Positions 11,423 through 25,314 of a DNA stretch of 64,000 bases are shown here, in pieces. Both the position numbers and the translations under genes were made by a program. The notes beneath the pieces were generated by a model. It searched no databases. It saw nothing but the letters and a program-made list of their open reading frames with translations, and was not told the origin of the DNA. Origin of the DNA: Eimeria necatrix (lineage: Eukaryota; Apicomplexa; Conoidasida; Eucoccidiorida; Eimeriidae); contig NW_013651790.1 of assembly GCF_000499385.1 (NCBI RefSeq), positions 90,604 through 154,603 on the forward strand. The letters are read 5' to 3'. The stretch's first letter is position 1. Each line of letters opens with the position of its first letter.

Positions 11423-14400
11423 GTGTCCCTGCACGCTGCAGTGGTGACGCAGCTAGCCTCAATTTCCGGCCTTCCAGCAATACACCTTACGCTAAGTCTG
11501 GTGCAGGAGCTAGATATCTCTAGCCATAAACTTTCTTGTAACGCTTCATGCGTAGAATATTAAATGCTTCAACCTTATGGGGTTGTGCTGGTGCGACACT
11601 CTAGTGTTACGCACTACAATGAGCAAATCAGTTCTTTTCCATATCTCAAGCCCCTAGGGCGTTCTTCTCTAGCAAAGCTTTGGTTCAAGCACTGAACCCT
11701 TTACTTGCAGTCTTAACACATGCATACAGTGAGGGCCTTTCCAAACCATGTGGCCCGTCTAGGGTCAGATAGGGAAAGGAATGTCCTTCTTAATGGCGTC
11801 CCATTTGATTACACCACTTCCACGTCTCCCAGAATTTTTTTTTGGTTCTCTCTTTCGTAGTGGACAGTATTTCCCTTAATGGCCTATCCGCTAACGCCTG
11901 CATTACGTTAATGCGTCTCTCATGAGCCGTTGCTCTCGTCGACGCAATACTCTGTGTTTGGTCCTTCGCCCCCTATTAATTTTCCTGGCTGCCTGTTTCT
12001 CGCTCAGCTCCTCGTTCTGTGTCTCTTAGAGCTAATGAGGAACCTTGGACACTGCCCGGAGCAACTGTTACTTCGCCCTACGAAAACTACTCCACCATTT
12101 TCCTACAGAGTTTGAAAAAGTAAGAGTTGAGCATTTAGTCCCTCCTCGTAAAGTCGCTGTCTACTTAAAGCTGGATACTGTGAAGGCTTCGCATAATCAC
12201 GTCTCCACACAGTTCCGGCCAGCACTTCAGCACCTATAAACGATTTAGTTGGCAGCTTCCAGTTTTCCAGGTACATAATGTTCCTTAGACACTTCCACCG
12301 TTGTGGGACACGGCCAGCTAGATACACAAGTAGCTCATGGCACTCTGGCCTGGGGGTAATCCGAGCGTCCTCGGAAAGAATATTCACAAGAGCTAAAAAT
12401 ATCCTCATACCGCTTCCGTCCTCGCACTTTAGCAGTGGTAGTCGGGAAGAATCTGCTTTTCGAGAACTACTTGTCCTAGGACTCAGAGAAGCCATTCCAC
12501 CTCTGTAGTTGCTTGCTGAACGAATTGTACATGCTCAGTCGGGGTTGAGTATGCGTTATTGTGGCCCCGTCCCCTGTGCTACATCTATGCTCTCATTATT
12601 TCGAGCTTCCATTGCTTTACTAGTTGGCTTGCAGGTTTTGGCCTCAGTGCTATCTCTGTAGAGATCTGCGGGACAGTCAACGCGCAGAGGCATTGGAGAA
12701 GTACGTTCGGCAGATCTTGACTGTCGAAGTGCCTTACTTGAGAAAATCGGAAATCCTAGGGGACCATAAAGTAGAACTGACTTTTTCCGCACGCCTGACG
12801 ACGTAGCCTGCCCGAAGGTTCTCCGTTTGTTACGGGGTGACTGCCAACTCTCGATGCAGGATTTGCGGCAGATCACGGCGGGGCGAACCACCCACAGGGC
12901 TCAATTTTTCGTGGTCGCTATTGACGGTTTATAGACTAGAAAAGTGTAGGCGGCTTTACTCACTCTCTTGGAACATTTTTCTTTCTTTACTGTAGTGCCT
13001 TACACTAGATGCATACTCATGGGCCGTATTTTATTCCGGTGCGACGACTTTGCGCTGACAACGCATGTACACTCCTTTAAAATCTCCACGGTAATCTACA
13101 GCAGCAGGCTCCAAGAATACCGGGTGTACGTTTACGTAACAGATTACCAAGTGCTGAAGGCTGAAGGAGACGAAGTGCTTTCAAATTCCCTGGTCTACGT
13201 GCTGTCGCACTAGAAAACCCCGCTAACTAGGTGACCTTAAGGCAAGTGTGCGGCGGGTTGGAGAGCAGACGGCGGAATACGAGCATGGTTAACATGAACT
13301 GAGTCGGGAATCAAAAGCACTTGCAGAAGTTTAAGACGACAAGCCTGGTTCACCAAGAGCGGAAGACGAAGTTACTCATGAGGGTGGTTTGCCGCTGGTC
13401 AGCCAGCAAGGGACCCAGCTGACGCATTTGGCTAGATGCCCAGGAATTCCAGAAGCCACGAAGTTATATTTTGAGTGATATCGAAGGTTTTGGTCATCAC
13501 CCAGTCATTAGAAGCCAAGGAGCCCACCCGGCCAGTGTAGGCGAGCGTCCTCAAACTGATCAGCATCCTTGCATGGATACGGGTCTAATGCCTCATACTC
13601 TAGGTGCCCTCACGCACAAAAGGAAAGAAGCTCTAGTAAACTTATACCCTTAAGGCACATAAAAGCATGTAAAATGACTAAATATTCTTGCTTCTGTTCT
13701 GCATCTATCGAGAGAATAACTCCTTGTAGAGGGACGGTCACAGCACGTCACACATGGATGGGGCCCACTGCTGCATGGCGGTGTGCACAGGAGCAAGCTG
13801 TAGCCAGCCGACGTTAAGGACAGCCCGAGAGCGCTGAGCAGCACCCTCTTCGTTCTACATCAGCGGACGATTTTGTGCATATCGTGTACTTGTCATCACA
13901 CTCGGAAGACTTGACAGTATTTTGGCTTTTTGGATTCTCAGGCGCGTGTTTAGCCTGTACCCTGCGGGAAGGGTGCTTCCTGTCAGTCTTCCGCCTCCTG
14001 CCCCGGGAGATACGGTCTCAAGGTCTTGGTCTTTGGAATTAAAACCTCCAAATGAGCTGCAAAGATGGTGGCTGGAAAACGTCAGTCTCTACCTTCCTGC
14101 CGTAGTCTGGGGTGGACGTGTAACGAGTCTCACGGTGCCTCAACGCGGAAGAAACCATTTTTAATGCTGTTTGGCAGTTTATCCCCTCATATTTCCCCCG
14201 TATATCGTATTTGCGCTCGCTTTTGAACATCTTGGGGCTGCTTAAGGGCCAGTGTTTTGCGGGTGGAAGTCTCGGCTTGTCCTTAACGGCACTGGTCACC
14301 GCAGCCACTGAGGGGACATGTCCCCTGTTCCTCGCAGCGGTAGCGTGATCATCGTGCTTCTCATTCTTGTGTGTTAATTTGGGAAGTGAGCATTAAGCTT

Positions 14401-14484
14401 TAGAAGATTCTGTGGCCATGGGCAACCTGCTCGAGAGGTGGTGAAACCGTGAGGTGAAATTTGTGCTATTGCTATTTTCTTCAG
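11423..14484. other. Gene-poor stretch with weak coding-like segments
   Basis: No gene is recognised. Plus-strand frames at about 12,060-12,238 and 12,430-12,510, and about 12,645-12,806 (ending in an in-frame stop), have protein-like composition and could be exons of a small gene, but I could not join them consistently. The last 600 bases should contain the promoter and the first exon(s) of the armadillo-repeat gene. An ATG at 14,418 opens with MGNLLE, which would suit N-myristoylation, but it does not splice in frame to the first recognised exon. Confidence 0.35.
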
Positions 14485-17400
14485 TTAAGAGAAACCCGGA
14501 CGCCGGTGTGGCGACCGCGGTCCAAGGAATCATTCAACACCAGAAGTTCAAGCGCATGCTCCTCTTCGGCTTGCGCTCCCTGGCAGACTTTTGCAGCCCC
14601 ACCAACCAGCTCTATCAGTGAGACACGAACCAATGGACCGTCATCACACAGCTCCTTTAGTCCACGTCTCCTTCTTTTGTCAATGAGGCAGTTTTAATTG
14701 CCGATATTTGCAAGAAAATGGTTTGCTGCATGTGTGCTCTCAGGGAAAACGCTCAAGATGCTATGGATAAAGGAGTCCTTCCCGCTATGCAGACGGCAGT
14801 GGAAACCTTTCCAGATGACGAAGATCTGATGAACTGTTGTTCACGAGTCATCTGGGCTATGTCGGAAGCGTGTAAAGATGAGATGGACGCCAACCGTATT
14901 GCCCTTTTGGCTGCTCATGGAGGGCCTGTCTGCCTTGCCATTGTCAATAGGTGAGCTTGAATTCGGTGCGAATGCTTCACCTACATACAGAGAAGTATAG
15001 ATCATGGGTGGACCATGGTGCTTACTGTCATACGTCTTCATGCTGCTTGAAGTGGTTGAAACAATAGGGGACAGACGAGCTGTTTGTTCTTATGTTCAGC
15101 TGTCCGACCGATTCACAAACAGTGTCAGATGCTATGACATTTGTGGAAAACATGGACAAGGCAGGTAGCCCTTTGGATGGGGGAACACTTGCGCCAGGGT
15201 TGTTGGCAATTTTTTCCAAGAAAATTAACATGAAAACGGCAGCGCGCGTGGCGGCGGCTCTCGCAGTCGCCACGAACTCTCCTTCAGGAGCACAGGCAGC
15301 GGACGCAGCGGGAGGGATGGGAACTGTTTTGGATTTCTGCCTTGCTAACGGAGACATGTCTGAGAGTTCAGTGCAGTGTGTTGAGTCGGTATTTGACGCG
15401 TGCAAACATATGGCAGAACAGGGATGCGCGCAGCGGGCTGTGTTGGAGCAGTGCATTGGCGTAATGGATAAGTACAGAAGCAAGAAGGGAGCTTTCTCAA
15501 AAGGTTCAGCGGCTCTTGCATCGATGATAGGGCCGGAGCAGTTGCAGCAGTGTCTGGCTACGCTGAAGTCTAGCTCGCCTGGATCTCCTGAGCACGATGA
15601 AGCTTTGACAACACTAGGCTCCATGTCCTACATTTCTTCATTCACGGATGAGATTGTGCGGGCTGGTGGTATCCCCTTGCTGTGCGAATTGATCAACAGT
15701 GGCCTGACGCAAATCGAAACAAACCCCGACAAGATTTACAAGATGGTGGGAGGAGCGGCGAAAATGCTTGCACGCATTGCATCTAATCCAACAAACGTGG
15801 ATTCGATGGTGCAGTCAGGAGCAGTGGCAACACTTGCAACGGCAGTATCATACTGCACAGACAATCTGGAATGCCTTGGTGCCCTGTGCATGGCGTTGAC
15901 TCCGCTTGCTGCACGTGAAAGTTTGGCTAGCGAGATTGTCCAATACCAGACATTTGCTACGGTTCTTCCACTGCTGTACCAGCACGTTGAGAACGCAGAC
16001 TTTGCTCCCTTGGCTATGGAGCTCGTTGCCACGGGTCAGTCATTCTGTTGCCAGTTTGGAATTGTGATGGATGGGTGTATTGCTAATGCGAGTTAAGGAG
16101 ATTGTGTGCTTTCTGAGGAGCGCGCTGCAGACTGAATGGTGTATTTGGGCTCGCTTTTGTCTGCGGTTGTCTATGTAGGCTCTCAGCACCCTGAGCTTCA
16201 TCAGCACATGGTGGCGAACCTTGCAGTTGAGATCTGCGCGATGTGCTGTAGCTACCATTTGAAGGACACCTCCTTTCAGGCCAACGCGATTCTTTCGCTA
16301 AATCGTTTGGCTAGCAATCTGTCCAGCGTCCACAGTATTTTGGAGTATAGCGGTTTTCAAGGCATCAATGCGTCTATCAAAGCGAATATTCAGGACGCGA
16401 CGATTGTTCAAGGGGCCATACAGCTCTATGAACAGCTCTCCAAGGTGGCAGATGCGAAGACTTATATGGCCAGCACTGACTGCGTCGATGCAGTTCTGGA
16501 AGCCATGCTTGAGCATGAGCAGAACGAGGCGTTGGTGAACTCAGGTGTTAACTGCTTGAGCGTCATCGCGACGGAAAGTGACTGCCATCGGCACCTCAGC
16601 GACCTCGACACTGCCATACAGACAGCAAAGGGGGATCCGGATCGTGCCTACCGTGCATTGGCCGCTGTCGCGGGTCTCAGTCGCGTGAGTCACTTGCGGC
16701 AGTCTTTTGAGGCGAGAAATGCAGGTACGCTAGTAGACAATTTGTGGCCTATAGCTTCAGGGCCTGCTTGCGGCAGCTTCGTTCTGCCCAGCTTCCATGC
16801 ATGGTAGCGTGCCAATAGAGCTGTTTCCGGGCGCGCATCATGCGTATTTCGCAGCGGAGGTGATCATGAAGGGGATTCAGAATTGGATTGACGGATCGCG
16901 ATTTGAAGGGCAAGGTCGCGTAATCCGTGCTGGTCTTAAAACAGTCAAGATCATCAAAGTTAATGGCGAAGGCGACCTGACGCCTGTACTTGTGAGTATG
17001 TGCGAGGTGGCGTGCCTCCCACCAGTGAAGCGTATTGTTGAGCTTGAGGAGCCTGATGACAACATCCTGGTGCATTGCACCGCCGGTGCTCGGGACGTCG
17101 CTGCTACCAGCAGGATTTCGAGAGAGAACATTGATGCTGCAGTAGAGGCCATCATGAAAGTCATGCGTAAATACGCAGACAGTAGGCGGTCTCAGATCAA
17201 CTGTCTGGAGGCACTGAATTACCTCGCTTTGTGCGACTCTGGAGGCGGCGTGGAAGTGATAGTAAAATCTGGAGCTTTGAACGCTGTTGTGCAGTATCTG
17301 AATAGGTCTCCGATGTATCTAGATGCTCAAATCGCAGGATTTACGGTCTTGGCAACTTGTGCTAAGATTGACCCATCTTCAGCAGAAGTAATGAAAAAGT

Positions 17401-20400
17401 GCAATGTCCTTTCGGCATTAAAGGTGGCGATGCGCACACACTCAAAGAGCAAAGAACTCAAGAGGACAATTGCTCCCCTGCTGGCGCTTTTGATGCCGGT
17501 TGATGCTCTCGAACGAGAAATTTCCGAGAGAGTTGCCGAGTGCAAAGACGCCATGGAGGTAAGGATTTCAAGCGTCCAGCACAACTGCAATCTATTCAGA
17601 TATCTGTAGAGTTATGGACATGCTAGAGATATGTTTGTTCCTGTGTTTTGAATATCGTTCTCCACAGAAAAACAACATGGTTGGCATGCATGAGGCCCTG
17701 TCGGAGCTAAACGAGCTCTTAGTGTCTGCCGAAGGGGCAAAAATTGCTGCTCGCCTTGGTGTTGGGGCGGAGCTGGAAAGGTTTGCGACGTACGCAGTGG
17801 CCCACAAATCTGTTGCAATGGCTGCCACAGACTATGACATTCTTGGCAACGATCTGTACGTTGCTACAATGTCGGAAATTGCTCATGCTGTTGAGCAGAT
17901 GGCATCGGTGAGGACAGGCTGTATCCATGCCCTTAAGACAGGGAATGTTGAGAGTGTCCTAAGCATGTACGGGGCTCTGAATGCGACTGAGAAGAGCAGC
18001 TTTTCTGAGGAAGCCGCGCTGCACTGTCTGGAGGCCTTGAGGCTTATGATTAAGACCGATAGGAAATCAGCAGACGTCGCCTTCGAGCACAATGTTGTCG
18101 CAATTCTTTGTAGTGGGATTGACAACTACCAGGACTCCGCCCCAGTGCTTGCAGCGACTTGCGGCTGTCTTGCGGCTCTGGCTACAACCCCGTCCCGTGT
18201 TGCAGCGTTGGTGGCGCAGCCCGACTTCGACAACCTTGTCAACAAACTTGTGCGCATTATTAGCGAAGATCCGAAGAGGGACAACAGACTTGTGGCAATC
18301 AAAGCTCTTAGGGAACTCGTGGAGAGGTGCAATGATCCTTCCTTAGCGGTGAAGATTTGCGATGCCGGTGCGGTTGTTGCACTCTTCTCGACTATTGAGA
18401 ATTACGGAGACGATGAAGAACTTGTCAGGGAAGCAGCAACGACTTTGGCGCTGTTGGGAGTCCACGACGACTTGCGTCGTTTCTATGGAAACGACGTGCG
18501 TGGCCCATGCATGATCCTTACTTCTGCAATCGACAAGCAGAAGCACAGTGACGCCGCAGCTTACCAGTTGCTGAGTGTATTAAATATTATTACGACGCGG
18601 GATGATCGCCCCATTCTTAAAGAGCTTGGTGCCATGGGACAAGTAGCAGAGACGATGCGCCTCCATCCCGACAACGAAAATATCACTAGGGTTGGAGGTG
18701 AGCTCTTTGCGAAGATGGGAGCTGATGAGCAAATCAAGAGCCTCATGCTCCACATTATTTCCACTGTTGAAAGTGGTGACGAGAATATGGTGACCACAGT
18801 GGACGGATTGTGCGCACAGCTGGCCATGTTCTTGGCTGCACCGTTGGACGATCCAGCAGACGCATTACAGCATACAGAGAAGTGCCTTACGGCGCTCACA
18901 ACTGTGTTGCAAATGGCACCGGAGGATCAGCGGCTCCATGGGAATGTGGCTACTGTGGCACGGCGGCTGTGTGATAGGTGCTTCGATGATCCTAATGATT
19001 CATATGGAGCTTGGGCAGTTGCAAGCAGCGGCTTGCTGCATCAACTTGGTGCGATGATTGCTGCTGGGCAAGTTGACAGCAACAAGGGGTTTTTGGTGCC
19101 AGGCTACCGAACTTTGGCTGCCTGTGCTGCCAATCCATACAGCATGCCAACCCTGCAAGAAGTTGCTCCTTCCTTCCTCCCGCAGACGTATACCTTGTTA
19201 GAAGCCCATAAGAACGATGCAGAGACGACAGCTCGTATCCTCGAATTCCTGAGATACTTCGCAGAAGATGCGAATGGAGCAGCTATGATCACACAAAGTA
19301 TGTTAATGCCTCTCGCCTCACGTAACACACTAGCTTATGTGAAGTATGGTGGCCTCATTGACGCGCCTGTGCTTTTTGTTATTTTTCATCAGATATGTCT
19401 GGATCTTCGGGCGACATTGTCTCACTCACACTTCTGTTGATGCAACAGCATCAAAACAGCGACGCTGTTGTGACATCTGGCATGTACTTACTGGGCGCTC
19501 TCGCTTACAACGGAGCTGTATCAGGGGCGGAACCGATTCCCAAGTTTGCGGATGGATCTGCTTTGCGGGAGTGCGAAGCCCTTTGCGGAACAAATGCAAG
19601 CCAGGAGCGCATGGTTGCGTATGCAAGCTTGCTAGAGCGCTTAATTCTTTCACAATCGTACGGGGAGGCTCTTGCGAAGCAGAAGGCGCTGGAGAAACTT
19701 GTCCTTAGGATGCAGGCAGAAGAAGAGTCGAAGAAGCTTTCCGAGGAGGCTCGTGCAAACATGTTGTGCTCTGTCTGCCGGGTGTTCATGGCAGCTGGCG
19801 CAGCCGCCATGGTTGGCGAAATCGAGCAATCGAAGGGCTTTGATTTGATTATTCAGGCTATCGAGGACTACCCAGACAACCCAGGTGTTATTCGCGATTC
19901 TTGCAGAGCTCTTGCAGCCATGTCAGCCAATGATGCCAACTTGGCTGCACGGACTATCAAGGAAGCAATACCACTACTGGCGGCAGGTGAAGCACAGGCA
20001 ACAATAACGAGTGATGCCGAGTGTGCTGACGCGTACTGTGATTTACTGATGCAACTTTGTGCTGCTGAGGGCAACGGTAGGCAGCTGCTGGCAATCGACG
20101 GTGTGGAAGACAGCTTGAATAAGATCGACGCTTTATGTGACTCCGGCGGCTCTGAAGATGCTGCTGAGCTCAAGAAGAAGACTGCCATGATTCGTCAGGC
20201 TATGGCGGATGACCAGCCCCATGAGAAGACGTGCAAAGATGTTTACGACCTCTTGAATAACCGTGTTGCCTCGTCACTTTCAATTGCAATCCCCGAGGTC
20301 GCGGTCCTTCAGGAGGAGCTCGAGTTCGTATTCAGTAGACTGCAGATGTACAATGCCGAGAAGCTTGACTGGCGCACTCCTATCGGTGCTGATCACCAGT

Positions 20401-23400
20401 ACGGAAACATGGCATTGGAAATTTTCGCTAGTTCGCCTGCCAACTACAAGGCTCTTCAACAGCAAGAATTTGTCAAGATGGAGCTGTCGATTCTGAAGAG
20501 CGTAAAAGATGAAGAGATTGTCCTGTACGCAGTCAAGGCCTTAGCTTCCGGCTGTAAGAACCCGGCTTGTGCTCAAGATTCAGCAAGAACTGCAGGCTGC
20601 CCGACCATTGTAACGGAGGCTGTTAGCAGAGTCAATAAAGCCTCCGACATGGCTAATGAAAGAAAGGAAGAGCATCTTTGTGCCAGGCTTCTGCTTGTGG
20701 AACGCACTGCTGTCAACCGCAACCTCTACAACAAGACGAACGCCGTCTCTGAGCTCATTCGTTGTTGGAATGACTTTGATAAGGGCATGTATTCAACCAC
20801 GTTGCTGAGGCACGTATTCCGTGCAATGAGACGTATCGTTTCCGATGCTCATGTGGACGAGTTACTGAAGGCCAATGTGCTCCAGCGATTGATTGCGATA
20901 ATAGCAGTGAGTGGATCTAAGCTTCACACCTCGGGAGATTTCATGTGTTTAAGGATTCTTAGGAGCATCGAATGGGCGCGTTCTTTGTAAGCCATAGTGA
21001 GGTCGCATCAAGTTTAGCGGGTCTTCCATGTGATGAGTGTTTGCAGGATCTAAATGCTGATCTAGCGCTGCTGCCTGACGTGCTCTTCCTGCTAGGGTCC
21101 CTGGCAGTAGTACCAGAGATCAAGTCAAAGATTGGAGAGCTCAATGGCGTAACAGCTTGTTTCGAGCTGCTCCAACGGTCTTTGCCGAACCCGCAGGCTA
21201 CTGCGGTAGTCACAAATACTTGCTTGGCGTTTGCAAATATCTGCATTGGCCACAAGAAAAACACAGAGTTGTTCCACAAGCTGGGCGGGCCTGATCTGAC
21301 TGTTCGCGTCCTGAATGAGCGATGCACGGAGTATGATGTGTGCAACGCGGCTTCAGTGCTGCTTTGCAATCTGCTGTACAAGAACGAGGCTATGAAACAG
21401 CATCTCGGCACCAATGGTGCTCCGGCAGCGCTTGTGAAGGTAAGAGGAGGATGCAGCAATCATCCAAGTAGAAGCTGCTAGCATCACAGTATCAGCTGAG
21501 GGGAGTTTCCCGTTAACGTGATGCATGCGTCCATGTATTACTCGCAGGGCCTTTCAAACTACGATGGCTCGACGGAACGTTCAGCGATACGCTGTTTAGA
21601 GTCTCTGTTCAAAGCTATTAGCAATCTTTCTCTGTACACGCCAAATATCCAGCCGTTCTTGGATGCAGGTGAGGATACATGGTTGAATTCCTGCTTGAGC
21701 TTTGTATCCTCAAATGGCGACGTCTGCTGTGGAAGCTGGTGGCTCTACTTTTTTTGTATGAACACGCAGGAATCGAGAACGCGTACAGCGCTTGGCTGAG
21801 CAACTTGACGGAGGAGTTTCCAGACGCGCAGCTGGAGACAGGTTGCCGTACTCTGGCCAACCTCGTAATGGAAAATGATCCGAACAACATGAGGAAGTTT
21901 GGCGTCTGTTTGCTGCCTTGCATGCAAGTAGGTGTACACGAGTTTCTTGCTGCGGATAGTCTGTTTTTTTTAAATGTTTGTCGACGTTGTCTGTAGGCTT
22001 CTTCATCCGTCTCTCTACTTCACGGATCTGTTCGACCTTTTCGTTGTTTGCAGGTGGCGAGTCAAGGTCGCCAGGACACGAAGGCGCTTATGCTACTTCT
22101 AGACATTGAAGCGTCTCTGTGCCGTCTAAATGACAACGCAGTGGCATTTGCTGACAATGGTGGCATTGAAACAACGATACGCATTATCCACCAGTTCGAC
22201 TATGATGTAGGATTGCTGACTTTGGGTAAGCAAGCTTCGTAGACAACTTTGTTTCATTTATCTTGCGATAGGTTGCAACTACGATGATTGGAGACACAAG
22301 CACTTAATTCTGCTTTTTAACGAGTTCGTTTCTTGTGCAGGGATCCACTTACTGAGCATTCAATCTACCTTAATGCCTTCAATTCAGCGCATGGTAGAGG
22401 CAGATGTGTTCTCTATTTTAGTTGGATGCGTTGAAGTTGATGCTGAGGGTAACGAGGTTACCGATCTCGTTGTGGGCGGCCTGCGCTGCACGCGTCGCAT
22501 TATTAGGTCGCAGGAGCTTGCTTTCGAGTATTGCAATGCAGGTAAGAGACACGCTCCAAAGTTTCGAGCTTGTCATTGATTTCTCTCCCTCAGCAGCTCC
22601 CCGCATATTCACTTGGAGCGGTCGCCTTGCTTTTTATTCTGCATAATTATTCAGGTGGCATTGCAACCGTGGCAAACGTAATTTGCAAATCAATTAACCA
22701 GCCGATGGTCATGCTCGAGGCATGCCGGGTGTTGCTTTGCTTGCTCGCCTTGACAACACGACCTCAAGAGGAACGCGCTGCGGCTGTCCAGGCATTACAT
22801 GATGCTGCTGCAAAGGCTGCACAGGAAGCCGGAGCAGTTCCAGATGAAAATGGGAATATTCCTGATGCAGAGCCAGACCCAGAGGAGCTCGCAAACGCTG
22901 CCTATGGTATGCAGCATATTACGGTTGAGAATTTGGCTTTTGCTCGTAAGGTCATGCGATGCCGCCAAATTCCTTTTTAAAACTGCAGGGTGTTCGTTTT
23001 TTTGATGTGCTTCAGGCGGTTGGTATCACATGGGGATGGATGAGGTCATGATCGGAGCGATCATTCAGGCGGTCTGCGCATGTGCTGGTTCTGAAAGCCA
23101 TGCTAAGCAGCTACGTCTTCAGCGTATCTCTCTCGGTAAGCATTTCAGCTAGCCTATTCCACTGTGCTTGCTGGATAGTTCTGTCCTGGATGCCCAAGTG
23201 TACAACATGGTGAATGCTGCGTCGCTTGTGTGTTACAGGTGTAGCTGCTCACTTTGTATCGGAGCAGATGGGCCAGGAGTCTTTTGTTGGAAGCGGAGGT
23301 GAACTCGTAATAATGCAAGCCTTAAACACTTTCCCTGGCGAGCAATCTATTGCGCAGCTTTCATGTATCATAGTCAACTCCATCGCCATGACGTCGGGAG

Positions 23401-24468
23401 ACATGTACGATAGTATCAAAACAAGGGAGCTCGTCGCGGCATTCAAAGGAGTGAGAAGGAAATGGGAAATGCTTGCTCCACGGCGTTGTTGGGTGGAAGC
23501 GGCTGTTCCTTAGTCATTGTTGGTCCCATGTCTGTCGTGAGTTTTGATTCAGAGCATTTCAAAGATTGGAAACAAGAAGCCTGAAGAGAAGGCGGTTCGC
23601 GATGAGTGCCAGAAGACTCTGGATGCTTTAGGCTCAAGTGAGCTAGTGGAGGAATTGCAGTCGCACTATTCAGTCTTCTCGATGCATAGGACGGTGCATC
23701 TGAACGGTTGCAGCGCTTATGTAGTGCTTTGCGTATTGTCCAGATCTTGATCCTATGGACGCTTTTGCGTCGACTGTCACCGAGTTGGACTTGAATATTA
23801 CGCAGTGGAATGTAGACCCATATCCCAATGGTGTCCATGACCTGCCTGTTCACGTGAAGGAGGCTCTGCGCAAGGGTGGAGAACTCAAAGTGTATATTGG
23901 CGACAAGGAAGCAGAAAAGATAAGATGGCGTAGTTCCCAGGATCTCAAGTGAGTGAATGCTGCTGCAGCCCGACTGCATAGCTCGTTTCGCTCACGGTTT
24001 TTACGGAGCATCGCTGTTATATCTCGGTTTTTCTCATTTGCAGTGCTTTCGAGTGGAATATCGGTAATGAGACGGACTGGAATAATCGCGTGCCCATTGT
24101 TCGTATCCGCAACGTTGCGAAGGGTTTATCGCACCCAGCGCTTGTCAAGGCAAACAAAAAGTCCAGAAGCGGTCAGCGATCACAGCACGTTGCCGACACG
24201 AGTTCACTAGTTCACATCAAACCTACTGTGCTAGTTCTACTTTATTCGTATTTTGTTGCGATATTTTCCTTGCAGCATCGTTAGCTTTGTTTGCTGTCTT
24301 GCTCTGGCTGCAGTTACATCAAAGATTTGTCTATGCATATTTGGCCCACCGAACGAAGACAATCCGGCCGGTATTGAGCTCCCGCTCCGCGCGAAGTCTC
24401 AGAAAGAGCGTGATCACCTCGTGGAAATGCTTGTCCAATGGCGCGACGCTGCTACATACAACTTTTAA
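14485..24468 (+). CDS. Giant armadillo-repeat protein, at least 19 exons, 5' end not found
   Basis: I do not know a named orthologue. Exons: 14485-14617, about 14688-14950, 15100-16034, 16179-16724, 16792-17558, 17668-19297, 19393-20906, 21047-21439, 21548-21668, 21770-21927, 22054-22225, 22341-22541, 22655-22945, 23016-23135, 23239-23450, 23553-23637, 23744-23948, 24044-24171, 24314-24468. All junctions from exon 2 on are GT-AG and in phase; the exon 1/2 join is unresolved by one base. The product exceeds 2,650 residues and is built almost wholly of alpha-helical ARM-type repeats with the G-G/A-I-xx-L and L-xx-Lxx-A pattern (for example RAGGIPLLCELI, KSGALNAVVQYL, TNGAPAALVK). ARM arrays are protein-binding superhelices. 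The C-terminal 200 residues change character (LDLNITQWNVDPYPNG, KICLCIFGPPNEDN, HLVEMLVQWRDAA) and look like a beta-rich, perhaps PH-like, end domain. A scaffold role is inferred. No transmembrane segment is seen. Confidence 0.85.
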
Positions 24469-25314
24469 GTGCCATTTGGACTCGAATACTTAGGGAAGTG
24501 TCGTCTACGATGGCGAAATCTTCAGCATTGCTGTAGGGTTGCTGATGCTTGCTTTCACTTCGCAGCATCATTGCGGAGACTTTTACGTTAAATTGTTGGT
24601 GTTTGTTGGCTGTGCTCATGCTTTGTAGTAACGAGGCCGATGGCACACTATCTTTATCGCATCCCACAGGGAATTCCGTGGATAAAATTGCAGTAGTCAA
24701 TGACAAACTCGCAAACTTGCAACTTTGACTTCTTGAGTACGTCTAGCTTGAGAAAGCAGTATGTAGTGGCGGCTCACTGTTTTTGGGCAGCCTACGAGCC
24801 GGTGCAGTTCTGACGTGTTATCGTGGGTACTTGTGGAGTCGCATTAGCTTAGAAGTATTGGTGGATGGTAGAATTCATGAGGTTTGACAAAACTAATTGC
24901 TTCATGTAGTGCAGCAAGTCGAATATTTTTGCTGCGTGTACCTTGAGTGACCCGCAGTTTTTCGTGAGCAGTTTACGTGGCGCTGTTGTAGCCGTAACAT
25001 TATTTGAGGTACTAGGGGAGTCACATTAGTTTTGAAACATTATTGAACAGTATGGAGTTTCAGAGAGTTAATTGCCCCACTCAGCACAGTATGTATGAAG
25101 GGAAGGACGCCTAGAAAACTGATGGACTTCGCAAAACAGGGTCGATGTCTTAGAGGGCGATTGAAGTGCGGCTTCGCAACGAGAGCGTGGCTTCGGTACT
25201 CTGTGAAGACACTTTGAGCACGAAGCCAGGAACACAGTGGATGCAACATTTCGACAGTGTGCTCACGTAACGATTCGTGACACAGGCTTACTAGTGGAGA
25301 GACTGATGGATTAT
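24469..25314. other. Convergent intergenic region
   Basis: It lies between the ends of the armadillo-repeat gene (+) and the secreted-protein gene (-), so it should hold both 3' ends. No other feature is seen. Confidence 0.5.

Noticed and set aside
14418..14440. MGNLLE as a myristoylated start of the ARM-repeat protein
   Set aside because: Splicing from its only nearby donor into the first recognised exon produces a stop codon at once.
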